Positions 54,995-64,000 of a stretch of 64,000 nt of DNA are shown here, in pieces. Each line of letters opens with the position of its first letter. Position 1 is the stretch's first letter. The position numbers and the translations under genes were made by a program. The notes under the pieces are model-generated. The model had not been told where the DNA came from and made no database searches. It was given only the letters and a program-made list of their open reading frames with translations. This DNA is from Betaproteobacteria bacterium (GTDB lineage Bacteria; Pseudomonadota; Gammaproteobacteria; Burkholderiales; Burkholderiaceae_A): NCBI GenBank assembly GCA_016868305.1, contig VGHK01000005.1, positions 1-64,000 on the forward strand. The letters are read 5' to 3'.

Positions 54995-55870
54995 ATGTTC
55001 TCCATTAACGAAGATCTGGCAGCAGCCCGTACCCGTAACATAGAGGACGCATTACGCGAGGATATCGGGCGCTGCGACCACACGGCTTTGCTTATATCCG
55101 ACGCGCCCGCCACGGCCGTCTTAAAAGTACGTGAGTCGGCGGTACTCTGCGGACGCGACTGGTTCGAAGGCTGTTTCCGGCGGCTGGACCCCGCGGCCAA
55201 AATCAACTGGGACTACGCCGAAGGTGAGCTCATGCAGGCCAACAGCAAGGTATGCCAGGTGTCTGGACGATCAAGGGCGCTGCTTACGGGCGAGCGGCCT
55301 GCTTTGAATTTTCTGCAACTCTTGTCAGCCACTGCGACCGCAGCCAGTAGGCATCGCCAGGCCATCGAAGGCGCAAGCCCCAACCCGAAAGGCTGCCAGA
55401 TACTCGATACTCGAAAAACCCTCCCCGGCCTTCGCCAGGCGCAGAAGTACGCCGTTCGAGTGGGTGGCGGCGGCAATCAGCGGCTAGCCCTCTGGGATGG
55501 CATTTTGATTAAAGAGAACCACATTGCAGCAGCCGGCGGCATTGCCCCGGCCCTCCAGGCCGCCCGAGCACTTCATGCAGGCGTGTCGATTCAAATCGAA
55601 GTGGAATCGTTAGACGAATTACGGCAGGCGCTTGACGCGGGAGCAGAGAGTATCTTGCTGGACAATTTTGGGCTCGAGGCCATGCGCGAGGCGGTGAAAA
55701 TTGCCCAGCAACACGCGGGTAGGGGTAGCGCCCAGGCCCTGCTTGAGGCCTCTGGCGGGCTGGGCTTAGAAGACCTGCGTGCGGTTGCCAAAACCGGAGT
55801 CGACCGTATCTCGGTGGGGCGCCTCACCAAAGACGTTCAGGCGGTGGATTTTTCGCTGCGCATTGTCTAG
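54995..55870 (+). CDS. nadC: Nicotinate-nucleotide pyrophosphorylase (carboxylating)
   Basis: LDTRKTLPGLRQAQKYAVRVGGGGNQRLALWDGILIKENHI; SGGLGLEDLRAVAKTGVDRISVGRLTK. Confidence 0.96.
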   Translation: MFSINEDLAAARTRNIEDALREDIGRCDHTALLISDAPATAVLKVRESAVLCGRDWFEGCFRRLDPAAKINWDYAEGELMQANSKVCQVSGRSRALLTGERPALNFLQLLSATATAASRHRQAIEGASPNPKGCQILDTRKTLPGLRQAQKYAVRVGGGGNQRLALWDGILIKENHIAAAGGIAPALQAARALHAGVSIQIEVESLDELRQALDAGAESILLDNFGLEAMREAVKIAQQHAGRGSAQALLEASGGLGLEDLRAVAKTGVDRISVGRLTKDVQAVDFSLRIV

Positions 55871-55905
55871 CCTAGGTCATTGCGAGATACCCTCTTCGTC
55901 TCGAA

Positions 55906-56661
55906 ATGCAAAACTCCCCTTCTCACGAAAACGGCCTTGTTCGGGTGTCCAAGCTTCTTGCCGAACGCGGATTTTGTTCACGCCGCGAGGCGGACCTCTA
56001 CATTGCACAGGGAATGGTGCTGGTGGACGGCAATGTAATAACCGAGCTCGGTACACGGGCCCATCCGAGCCAGACGGTAAGCCTCGCCAAAGGCGCTCAG
56101 TTACAGCAGGCGCAGCGCGTCACCGTAATTTTGAATAAGCCCGTGGGCTACGTATCGCATGCAGACGACGATAAGGCATACCCTGAAGCGGTCACCCTAA
56201 TTACGTCGGAGAACGAATGGGCAGAAGGTCCTGCAAAAACAGGCGTTCGACTAAACACCCGGGGCCTTGCCCCTGCAGGCCGGCTCGATATCGACTCCAC
56301 TGGCATGTTGGTACTTACGCAAGACGGACGGATTGCACGACAGCTCATAGGGGAAGACTCTCCCTTCGAAAAGGAATACCTGGTACGGGTACAAGGACGA
56401 CTGAGCCCCGAGGGACTGGCCCTGCTCAACCATGGTCTATCGCTCGATGGCAAGGCACTCAAGCCCGCGAAGGTGTCCTGGCAGAACGAAGATCAGCTGC
56501 GGTTTGCCCTGCGCGAGGGCAAGAAGCGTCAGATACGGCGAATGTGCGAACTCGTTGGGCTCAAAGTGGTCGGCCTCAGGCGCATTCGTATTGGTCGCAT
56601 CATGCTGGGCAGTCTACCTGTGGGGCAATGGCGACGGTTAGGAGCCGTGGAGAGGTTCTAA
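55906..56661 (+). CDS. rluF: rRNA pseudouridine synthase (RluF-like, S4 domain)
   Basis: [71 protein letters not shown]. Confidence 0.88.
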   Translation: MQNSPSHENGLVRVSKLLAERGFCSRREADLYIAQGMVLVDGNVITELGTRAHPSQTVSLAKGAQLQQAQRVTVILNKPVGYVSHADDDKAYPEAVTLITSENEWAEGPAKTGVRLNTRGLAPAGRLDIDSTGMLVLTQDGRIARQLIGEDSPFEKEYLVRVQGRLSPEGLALLNHGLSLDGKALKPAKVSWQNEDQLRFALREGKKRQIRRMCELVGLKVVGLRRIRIGRIMLGSLPVGQWRRLGAVERF

Positions 56662-56680
56662 CTGCGGCCCTCAGTAGCAA

Positions 56681-56752
56681 TCGCTCGGGCCCTGCAGGGG
56701 ATTCGCGACTCCACCTTCGTTCCGTCGCAAATAACCCCTGCAGTCCCTCGGG
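56681..56752. repeat. Intergenic hairpin repeat A, copy 1 (72 nt)
   Basis: TCGCTCGGGCCCTGCAGGGGATTCGCGACTCCACCTTCGTTCCGTCGCAAATAACCCCTGCAGTCCCTCGGG; 69/72 identical to 60574-60645; internal inverted repeat CTGCAGGGG/CCCCTGCAG and GCGAC/GTCGC. Confidence 0.9.
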
Positions 56753-56870
56753 CTGCGCACCGCAAATAGCTGCCGCATATCACCACAAAGCACAGCTGCC
56801 ACACCAAGCACGAAGGGCCGGGGAGCGCATGAACGGGACGCCGACGAGCGTTGCGAATGCCGCGAGGAGG

Positions 56871-56895
56871 CGACCGGTCATGGGCTAGACCGGCC
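56871..56895. repeat. Intergenic repeat B, copy 1 (25 nt)
   Basis: CGACCGGTCATGGGCTAGACCGGCC; 23/25 match to 60513-60537. Confidence 0.75.
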
Positions 56896-56933
56896 CGAAC
56901 CTAAGCACATGCTCGGGCGGCCCTCAACCTAAG

Positions 56934-57359
56934 TTACTTCGCAAACAACCGATCTGGATGCGCCATAGCCTTGAACTCAATGGCATTGCCCGACGGGTCG
57001 AGGAAGAACATCGTTGCCTGCTCCCCCACTTCACCCTTAAACCGAATGTAAGGCTCAATGATGAACTTGGTACCCGCTTTTTTCAGGCGTTCGGCCAAGG
57101 ATTCCCACTCGGGCATAGACAACACAATGCCAAAGTGCCGCACGGGAACGTCGTGCGCATCGACCTCATTGTGCCCCGCACCCCGTGCTTCCCCCTTAGA
57201 AAGATGGGCTACGATCTGATGCCCGTAAAAGTTAAAGTCTACCCACTCGTGAGAGCTACGGCCTTCCGAGCAGCCCAGAAGCTCCCCATAAAACCGGCGC
57301 GCCTCGGCAAGGTCGTCGACCGGAAACGCCAGATGAAAAGGGTGTTTTACTGTTGACAT
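56934..57359 (-). CDS. VOC superfamily (glyoxalase-like) protein
   Basis: [31 protein letters not shown] ... [18 protein letters not shown]. Confidence 0.88.
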   Translation of the reverse strand: MSTVKHPFHLAFPVDDLAEARRFYGELLGCSEGRSSHEWVDFNFYGHQIVAHLSKGEARGAGHNEVDAHDVPVRHFGIVLSMPEWESLAERLKKAGTKFIIEPYIRFKGEVGEQATMFFLDPSGNAIEFKAMAHPDRLFAK

Positions 57360-57479
57360 GTTGGTACCTACTCCTTTCACAATACCGGGAAATCTAGCAT
57401 AAGCAATACCTAAGTTTCTTGGTAGAAAAGCCAATCGGCCCATGAAGGCGGCCACACGATCATGGCCACTGCTCCCAAT

Positions 57480-59141
57480 TCAGTCGAGCCCCATTGCTCC
57501 TTTCAGCGTAGGAAAAACCCGATGACTTCCTATAGCGTCAATAAGACCAAGGCGCGTCATGGTGGCCAAAGGCTCTGGTCGAATTGACGCAAGGTGCAGA
57601 GTAACCCCCCTTGCGGCAAGAAAGGCATCCGAAGACTGCAATGCATCGACGCCAGTGCTGTCTATCGCCAGAAGCGTTGAACAGTCAAGCACCAGGGTCT
57701 TGGGAAGGGCCAGCTTTGGATCCATCAGGGGCTCTAAGCAGCTCACCGCCCCAAAGAACAATACACCGGTGATGCGCTGTACCTGTATCTCAGGGGCAAC
57801 GATGCCGCGTGCATGACGCTCGGCATCGCTAATAACCTCAAGCTTGGTGAGCTGAGACATGCGCCAGATAAAAAAGATGCAGGCAAGGCCAATACCTACC
57901 TCAACCGCCACAGTGATATCCACCACAATTGTCAGCAAGAAGGTAGACAGCAGGGTGATGCGATAGCCCATCGAGTACTGCCTAAGCCGCCCAAAGATAC
58001 GCCACTCTCCCATGTTGTAGGCCACTACCAGGGCGGTTGCCGAGAGCGCTACCAGCGGGATGTCTTCTGCAAGCGGGGCAGCCCCCAGAACAATTAAAAG
58101 TAAGGCCAGCGCATGAACCATGCCAGAGACTGGCGACTTCGCCCCCGCCCGAATATTGGTAACGGTCCGAGCCACCGTGCCTGTTGCGCAGAACCCCCCA
58201 AACAAGGGGCTCGCAATATTGGCAATCCCTTGGGCCATGAGTTCCTGATTCGGGTCGTGTCGCGCCTTGGTCAGACCGTCTGCCACCCGAGCACAGAGCA
58301 AAGACTCCACCGCTCCAAGAAGAGCGATAGTGATAATTGGGGCGAAAAGAAACTGGATCGTGCCCCATTCGAAAGCCGGTAGCTCGAAAGTTGGCAGACC
58401 TCGCGGTATTTCACCGAACCGACTGCCAATCGTCTCGATCGGCAGACCGCTCATCGCGACCACAACCGTGCTGCCCACGATAGCAATCAGGCTCCCCGGA
58501 AGCCGCGAGATAACCCTGCCCAAAAGCCCAGGCTGCTCGTTATAACTCTTAGGCCAGAGCAAAATGGTGGCCAGACAGGCAAGCCCGAAGGTAAAGGTGA
58601 TCCAGTCAATTCCCGAAATCAAAAGAGCAATCGCCTTGATCTTGGCGAAGAACTCGGCAGGCAAGGCCGGGCCAGGAAGACCCAGAAACTCCTTGACCTG
58701 AGACAACGCAATGAGAACCGCAATGCCGCTGGTGAACCCGGTGACAATCGAAATAGGAATCAGTCGTATCAAATCCCCCATGCGCAGAAAACCCATAATG
58801 ACCATTAAGACACCAGCGCAGGCCGTCGCGATAAGCAGATTGGGGATTCCGTAGCGCTCGACGATGGCATAGACCACCACAATAAAGGCGCCCGCGGGCC
58901 CCCCTATCTGGACACTGGAGCCACCTAGCGCTGAAATCAGAAAGCCAGCAATAATCGCCGTGAACAATCCTGCCTGAGGTGGCAGACCTGATGCGATTGC
59001 AAAGGTCATGGCCAGAGGCAGGGCTACAAAGCCCACCGTGATACCGGCCGAAAGGTCTGCCAAGAAGTGTTGGCGACTGTACTGGGGAAGGTGATCGAGA
59101 AGCCGAGGCCTGAAGCGATTAACGGTGTGCGGCAAACCCAT
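57480..59141 (-). CDS. SulP family inorganic anion transporter with STAS domain
   Basis: GITVGFVALPLAMTFAIASGLPPQAGLFTAIIAGF; NPELMAQGIANIASPLFGGFCATGTVART-like region; STAS LVLDCSTLLAIDSTGVDAL. Confidence 0.93.
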   Translation of the reverse strand: MGLPHTVNRFRPRLLDHLPQYSRQHFLADLSAGITVGFVALPLAMTFAIASGLPPQAGLFTAIIAGFLISALGGSSVQIGGPAGAFIVVVYAIVERYGIPNLLIATACAGVLMVIMGFLRMGDLIRLIPISIVTGFTSGIAVLIALSQVKEFLGLPGPALPAEFFAKIKAIALLISGIDWITFTFGLACLATILLWPKSYNEQPGLLGRVISRLPGSLIAIVGSTVVVAMSGLPIETIGSRFGEIPRGLPTFELPAFEWGTIQFLFAPIITIALLGAVESLLCARVADGLTKARHDPNQELMAQGIANIASPLFGGFCATGTVARTVTNIRAGAKSPVSGMVHALALLLIVLGAAPLAEDIPLVALSATALVVAYNMGEWRIFGRLRQYSMGYRITLLSTFLLTIVVDITVAVEVGIGLACIFFIWRMSQLTKLEVISDAERHARGIVAPEIQVQRITGVLFFGAVSCLEPLMDPKLALPKTLVLDCSTLLAIDSTGVDALQSSDAFLAARGVTLHLASIRPEPLATMTRLGLIDAIGSHRVFPTLKGAMGLD

Positions 59142-59165
59142 GCCAGATTATGCAATGATCTGGCC

Positions 59166-60479
59166 GTGAAAATTCTTGTTAGCCTGCTTTTAGCCCATAT
59201 TTTTTCGATGCTGGGCTTCTCGAGTTACGCAGTGGCTCTTACCCATTTACAGGACCTGTGGCAGCTCTCTAATACCGAAGCAGGACTTATCGCCAGCGGG
59301 TTTTTCGCCGGCTATATGGTGAGCGTGTCTATGTGGTCGGCGATGACCGATCGGCGAGATGCACGCCGAATCTATGCCCTTGGCTGCCTGGTAAGTAGTG
59401 CCGCCTCCCTGGGGTTTGGGCTCTTTGCCCAGGGCTTTGCCTCGGCGATGGTCTTTCAGCTGCTCCTGGGGGCGGGGGTCGCCGCAACCTACATGCCGGG
59501 GCTGCGAATCCTCGCCGAACGGCTTCTCGGAGAGGCTAATCAGAGCCGCGCGGTGTCCTTCTACACTGCCTTCTTTGGGATTGGTGTGGCAAGTTCGTTG
59601 GTCTTATCTGGATGGGCCTTGGATGCCTTGGGGTGGCGCTGGGCTATGGCACTTCCGGCCATGGGGCCGGTCGTTGCCCTCAGCCTTATGGCGTTTGCCA
59701 CCGGCTGGTTAACAGAGGGGCAACGGTACAGGGCGCAAGGGTCGCCGCACACGAGGGCTGGATCAGCATCAGGGCCGCGGTCCGACAAAGAGGGCCCGGC
59801 GCCAAAGGCCATCCCTGGCTTTTTTGAACTGATCTTTCCGGTGCGCGCCTGGAGGCAGGCCTTGCGTGAAAAGGCGGTCGTGGGCTATACCGTGGGCTAC
59901 GGGGTGCACTGCCTAGAGCTCTTCGGCTCTCGCTCCTGGACGGTGGCCTTTCTTGCGTTTATGGTCTCGCTCAACCCCGAAGGTACTGTTCCTATGACAG
60001 CAGCGGCTATGGCTGCGGTTGTCAACCTTATTTCCGTTCCCGCGTCCATCCTTGGCAACGAGATGGCGCTGCGCCTGGGCCGTCGCGCCTGGATTGTTCT
60101 GGTGATGACTTCGGGAAGCTTAGTCGGCGTCGCTATGGGTCTTCTCGCCGATGCCCACTGGATGCTGGTCTTTGCGCTCGTAGGCCTGCACTCAATGCTC
60201 ATCATGGCCGACTCGGCCTCACTCACAGCGGGCATGGTGGCAAGCGCTCCCGCCGAGGTGCGGGGGGCAGCCATGGGCTTTTATTCCCTGGTCGGGTTCG
60301 GCGCCGGCGCGCTAGGGCCCGCCATCTTCGGGCTAGCGCTAGACCTCTCCGGTGGGGCTACCGAGCCAATCGCCTGGGCCGCGGGGTTTCTGGCCCTTGG
60401 ACTGGGATGTCTTGCCTATCCATTCATTGACCGACGGCTCTTTGGATCCAGCCCATTTAAGGCAAAAACAGGCGGTTAA
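59166..60479 (+). CDS. MFS transporter
   Basis: 12-TM pattern; GTG start at 59166 (KILVSLLLAHIFSMLGFSSYAVAL). Confidence 0.85.
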   Translation: MKILVSLLLAHIFSMLGFSSYAVALTHLQDLWQLSNTEAGLIASGFFAGYMVSVSMWSAMTDRRDARRIYALGCLVSSAASLGFGLFAQGFASAMVFQLLLGAGVAATYMPGLRILAERLLGEANQSRAVSFYTAFFGIGVASSLVLSGWALDALGWRWAMALPAMGPVVALSLMAFATGWLTEGQRYRAQGSPHTRAGSASGPRSDKEGPAPKAIPGFFELIFPVRAWRQALREKAVVGYTVGYGVHCLELFGSRSWTVAFLAFMVSLNPEGTVPMTAAAMAAVVNLISVPASILGNEMALRLGRRAWIVLVMTSGSLVGVAMGLLADAHWMLVFALVGLHSMLIMADSASLTAGMVASAPAEVRGAAMGFYSLVGFGAGALGPAIFGLALDLSGGATEPIAWAAGFLALGLGCLAYPFIDRRLFGSSPFKAKTGG

Positions 60480-60512
60480 CCCGGGATTATTATTGCTCTG
60501 AAGCCATAGCCA

Positions 60513-60537
60513 CGACCGGTCACGGGCGAGACCGGCC
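60513..60537. repeat. Intergenic repeat B, copy 2 (25 nt)
   Basis: CGACCGGTCACGGGCGAGACCGGCC. Confidence 0.75.
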
Positions 60538-60573
60538 TTCAATCTTAGTTATTGCCCGGGTCCTGGATCCAGT

Positions 60574-60645
60574 TCGCTCGGGCCCTGCAGGAGATTCGCG
60601 ACTCCACCTTCGTTCCGTCGCAAATAACCCCCGCAGTCCCTCGAG
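60574..60645. repeat. Intergenic hairpin repeat A, copy 2 (72 nt)
   Basis: TCGCTCGGGCCCTGCAGGAGATTCGCGACTCCACCTTCGTTCCGTCGCAAATAACCCCCGCAGTCCCTCGAG. Confidence 0.9.
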
Positions 60646-60652
60646 CCCGTCT

Positions 60653-60997
60653 CTAAATCCGAGGGGCCGGCGCCGCGGGATTAACCATCACGTCGCCACT
60701 GCACCCCGCCATTCGGGCCACAGGCGTAGGCATCGCAACCACAATGCGCGCACCCGCAGAACGCAAGAGCGTGCGCTGCACAGGGCTTGCCTCTATCCAC
60801 CACCAGCCGTCTGCAAGCTGGTCGCGCACGGGCAGCCCTAAGGCAAAGACCGCTTCGGGCGGAACCTGAGGTGCCCAGACAAGACTGGGTAGGGGCTCTT
60901 CGCGTGCGGACTGCACGGCAACCCATAGACTAACCGCTGCAAAAACGAGCGCAACCAAGAAGCCCAGTGCAGCGAGGTGTGGGTGTCGGTGCGCCAT
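60653..60997 (-). CDS. Hypothetical protein with one N-terminal TM helix
   Basis: MAHRHPHLAALGFLVALVFAAVSLWVAVQ...; same strand as downstream genes. Confidence 0.6.
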   Translation of the reverse strand: MAHRHPHLAALGFLVALVFAAVSLWVAVQSAREEPLPSLVWAPQVPPEAVFALGLPVRDQLADGWWWIEASPVQRTLLRSAGARIVVAMPTPVARMAGCSGDVMVNPAAPAPRI

Positions 60998-61033
60998 GAT
61001 CAGAGTGCGGCCTAGCCCTGAGGGGCGCTGGGC

Positions 61034-62317
61034 TTAGCCCGCTACGGGTACCGCCACCTTGGGGCTAAACAACCGCTCACGAATGGGCAGGTGCACGATC
61101 GCGGCGGCTACCGCGAGAACAACACTCATCCACCAGACCACATCGTAACTACCGGTGCGCGCGAAGAGGTACCCCCCGAGCAAGACGCCCACAAAGCCAC
61201 CGATCTGGTGGGAGAGAAAGACGAACCCAAACAAGGTGGAAAGATACTTGCTGCCAAACATGACGCCTACGAGCTGCACGGTCGGCGGCACGGTGGAGAG
61301 CCAGAGCAGCCCCATCAGGGCCCCAAACAAAAGCGTCGTCACCGGTGAGATCGGTAGCAAAAGAAAGCCTGCCGTCACCACTGCGCGCAGAAAATAGATC
61401 CAAGACAACAGTAGCCTGCGCGAGAACCTTTCACTCAAAACACCGGCCATATATCCGCCAATAACGTTAAAGAGGCCCACCATGGCAAGAGCCCAGCTTG
61501 CCGTACGTGCGGAGATACCCAGGTCACTCAAGTAGGGCGGCAGGTGCACGGTAACGAAGGCGAGCTGAAAACCACAGACGAAGAACCCCGCGGTGAGAAG
61601 CCAGAAACTTGTGTGGCCAAAGGCCTGACGAATCGCCTCGCGCAAAGAAGCAGCGGTGCTGGTCACACTATGACTCACCGCGGCCGCGGCAGCAGCGACA
61701 TTTCCAGAGGTCTTTTTCTCTTTCCGCGGCCGCAGGGCCAGTGCCAGTAAAGGGGTGCTGGCCATGCCCACACCCATGATCATCATGGCGGCCATCCAGC
61801 CATAGGCCTCGATAAATGCCTGGCCTACCGGTACGACCAGAAACTGCCCCAGGCTTGCGGTGGCTGTACCCAGACCCATAGCCCAGGCACGTCGCTCCGG
61901 CGGCATAAGCTGACCAAAGGCGGCGAGCACGGTGTTGTGGCCTGCACCACTCATACCAATCCCGACCAAAAGGCCCGCCGTAATCGAATACGAAACGGGG
62001 TCAGAAGACATGGTCGAGAGAAAAAGACCCGCGGCAAAAATAACGCCGCCACCCGCCAGCACACGCCAAGGGCCGTATCGATCGGCGAGCGCGCCCGCGA
62101 TAGGCTGACCGACACCCCAGGCAAGGTTTTGAATTGCCATGGCAATGGCGAAGGCCTCTCGGCCGAAACCAAAGCTGCCCTCAGCATCGGGGCTGGAGAC
62201 GGGATCGACAAAAAGCCCAAAGCTCGAACGAAAGCCGAAGGCGAGCATGCCAATGAGGCAGCCGCAGATGACCATGAGCCATAGGGCAGTAGAAAGCTTG
62301 GGACGTGCCGAACTCAT
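61034..62317 (-). CDS. MFS transporter (OFA/monocarboxylate-like)
   Basis: GFRSSFGLFVDPVSS, GVGQPIAGALADRYGPWRVLAGG. Confidence 0.88.
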   Translation of the reverse strand: MSSARPKLSTALWLMVICGCLIGMLAFGFRSSFGLFVDPVSSPDAEGSFGFGREAFAIAMAIQNLAWGVGQPIAGALADRYGPWRVLAGGGVIFAAGLFLSTMSSDPVSYSITAGLLVGIGMSGAGHNTVLAAFGQLMPPERRAWAMGLGTATASLGQFLVVPVGQAFIEAYGWMAAMMIMGVGMASTPLLALALRPRKEKKTSGNVAAAAAAVSHSVTSTAASLREAIRQAFGHTSFWLLTAGFFVCGFQLAFVTVHLPPYLSDLGISARTASWALAMVGLFNVIGGYMAGVLSERFSRRLLLSWIYFLRAVVTAGFLLLPISPVTTLLFGALMGLLWLSTVPPTVQLVGVMFGSKYLSTLFGFVFLSHQIGGFVGVLLGGYLFARTGSYDVVWWMSVVLAVAAAIVHLPIRERLFSPKVAVPVAG

Positions 62318-62333
62318 AAAAGGGTAGGCCTAC

Positions 62334-62386
62334 GAAAAAATCGTTCGATCAATAACGTCACGCACACTGCGCGTGACCACCGAACG
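62334..62386 (-). terminator. Rho-independent terminator downstream of the nitronate monooxygenase gene
   Basis: Minus strand: CGTTCG..GTCACGC-N7-GCGTGAC..CGAACG nested stems followed by ATTTTTTCG. Confidence 0.65.
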
Positions 62387-62390
62387 CATG

Positions 62391-63344
62391 TTACTGGTGT
62401 GGGAGCGAAAGCCCCTTGAGCGCCAGATGATACTCCTGTGCGAGATGCGCGACGATCGATGCGGCAGGAAGTACAGCATCAATGCCGGACACGCTCTGGC
62501 CTGCACCCCAGATGTCTTTCCAGGCCTTCGCGCCCATGGCATCGCGTAGACTGCCCATATCCATCTTTGATTTATCAGAGCTTACCAGTGCGGCCGGGTC
62601 GAGCCCCGCGCGCACGATACTGCCCTTAAGGTAGTTGCCCAGAACCCCGGTAAAGCTGTTGGTGTAGACGATATCTTCGGCATGCGAGTCGACCACCATC
62701 TGCTTGTATTCGTCTGCAGCGCGGGCCTCGGTAGACGCGACAAACCGCGTGCCCATATAGGCAAGGTCAGCGCCCATAGCCTGCGCTGCCAAGATGTGCT
62801 GCCCCCGGCTCATTCCGCCAGAGAGAATAAGTGCGCCCTGATAAAACTGACGCACTTCTTCGATGAGGGCAAAAGGACTCAAAGCACCTGCATGCCCGCC
62901 CGCCCCCGCAGCCACCAGAATAAGGCCATCGACCCCTGCCTCGGCCGCCTTCTGCGCATGACGCCGGCTGATAATGTCGTGAAACACTAGCCCGCCATAG
63001 CTATGGGCAGCAGCGACCACCGGCGTGGGTGCATGCAGGCTGGTGATCATGATCGGAACCTTATAACGCACGCAGGCGGCGACATCGCTTTCGAGCCGCG
63101 GGTTGGAGGCATGCACAATCTGGTTTACTGCAAAGGGCGCAGCCTTCGGGTCTTCTGCTAAGGCCTCGGTAATCTGGCGCAGCCAGTCGTCGAGTTCTTC
63201 GGGCGTGCGGGCGTTAAGTGCTGGAAACGACCCGACAATGCCAGCCTTGCACTGGGCAATAACAAGTGCCGGGTTGGAGACAATGAAAAGCGGCGCCCCG
63301 ATGAGGGGCAGTCGCAAGTGTTGCAGAAGTGGTGGAAGAGCCAT
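62391..63344 (-). CDS. Nitronate monooxygenase (NPD/FMN family)
   Basis: LPLIGAPLFIVSNPALVIAQCKAGIVGSFPALNAR; GVDGLILVAAGAGGHAG; YMGTRFVASTEA. Confidence 0.9.
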   Translation of the reverse strand: MALPPLLQHLRLPLIGAPLFIVSNPALVIAQCKAGIVGSFPALNARTPEELDDWLRQITEALAEDPKAAPFAVNQIVHASNPRLESDVAACVRYKVPIMITSLHAPTPVVAAAHSYGGLVFHDIISRRHAQKAAEAGVDGLILVAAGAGGHAGALSPFALIEEVRQFYQGALILSGGMSRGQHILAAQAMGADLAYMGTRFVASTEARAADEYKQMVVDSHAEDIVYTNSFTGVLGNYLKGSIVRAGLDPAALVSSDKSKMDMGSLRDAMGAKAWKDIWGAGQSVSGIDAVLPAASIVAHLAQEYHLALKGLSLPHQ

Positions 63345-63407
63345 ACAGCCACTACTGTAACAGGGCCCGCAAAGCGCAGAGGGCAAACAACAGCCCCCTG
63401 TGCTTTT

Positions 63408-64000
63408 CTAGGCGGCGGCCCGACTGCCCAGCTTGGCCGCGTCGCGAGCCAGAGCCTCGCGGTCAGAGATGCGCCTAAACCACAGTGTGATGGCTGTACT
63501 GGTAAGCACAATAAACAACGAATACAAAAGAGGCACCAACAAGACCTGTTGCTGCAGGTCTCCTGTGAAGGTCAGCGTGACGATAAGCGCCGCAAGCGGA
63601 CCATTTTGAATGCCGGTTTCAAGGGCAATCGTGCGGCTGCGGTTGGCGTCTTGGCGCAGCACGCGAGCAAAGAAAAACCCCAAGGCCATGCCAATGAGGC
63701 CCAGACCAATCGCGCTGAAGTAGACCGGCCAGGGGGTCGTGGCGAGAAGCTGATGGTTGCGCGGCACCCAGGTAACGATCAAAAAGAGAATTACCACGAC
63801 ACCCAGGAGCGCACCCAGCAGTTCTATGGTGGCACCAATGTTGGGGTTGAGTTTGCGCAAAACCATACCAATCATGGTAGGCACCAGCAGCACCACCAAC
63901 ACCTGCGCCACATTGGCGGGCGGAATACGAAAGTCGCCCGAGATGCCCGCCTGGCCCGAATAAAATTCCAAAAGAAGTGGCACCATTACCAAGGCCACAA
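63408..64000 (-). CDS. Bile acid:sodium symporter family protein (C-terminal part; N-terminus beyond window)
   Basis: Multi-TM; LEFYSGQAGISGDFRIPPANVAQVLVVLLVPTMIGMVLRKLNP; ETGIQNGPLAALIVTLTF. Confidence 0.8.
   Translation of the reverse strand, partial: VALVMVPLLLEFYSGQAGISGDFRIPPANVAQVLVVLLVPTMIGMVLRKLNPNIGATIELLGALLGVVVILFLIVTWVPRNHQLLATTPWPVYFSAIGLGLIGMALGFFFARVLRQDANRSRTIALETGIQNGPLAALIVTLTFTGDLQQQVLLVPLLYSLFIVLTSTAITLWFRRISDREALARDAAKLGSRAAA

Noticed and set aside
56217-56888. 223-aa plus-strand ORF covering repeat A copy 1
   Set aside because: Out-of-frame overlap with rluF; Arg/Ser-rich low-complexity translation typical of spurious GC-rich ORFs.

Overview
This 64 kb window looks like a compact, high-GC betaproteobacterial (Burkholderiales-like) chromosome segment. 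That lineage call is inferred from gene content and synteny, not from a search. It is mostly housekeeping and catabolic genes. Left to right: the C-terminal part of a secreted DUF4214/RTX-type protein; a complete isc operon (iscR-iscS-iscU-iscA-hscB-hscA-fdx) with two apparent IscR boxes; LMW-PTP; uvrB; an aromatic aminotransferase; glutaryl-CoA dehydrogenase plus a class III CoA-transferase; a TRAP transporter whose dctP faces dctQM across a perfect 14-bp-stem terminator; a MarR-like regulator with an orphan bciB-like (chlorophyllide 8-vinyl reductase family) gene; an HtrA-like pseudoprotease. Then comes an envelope-glucan-like locus (methyltransferase, LtaS/OpgB-like membrane sulfatase-fold protein, GH17 membrane protein, GH17-GT2 fusion, ATP-grasp protein, EamA exporter). 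After that: a 4-OT-like tautomerase, a fused indolepyruvate oxidoreductase, katG, a shortened TRIC-family protein, MFS transporters, an RND pump, Gdt1, a Fur-boxed fbpABC split over three transcription units, an hsp20 gene with a ROSE-like RNA thermometer, a frameshifted hepT next to mntA, tRNA-Asn, ompA-ubiG-gph, nadA-nadC, rluF, SulP, MFS and nitronate monooxygenase genes. No CRISPR array, prophage, transposase or rRNA was seen. The most interesting items are the GH17/GT2/LtaS-like locus (candidate substituted beta-1,3-glucan system), the ROSE-like element, the orphan bciB-like gene, the hepT frameshift and a new two-copy intergenic hairpin repeat.
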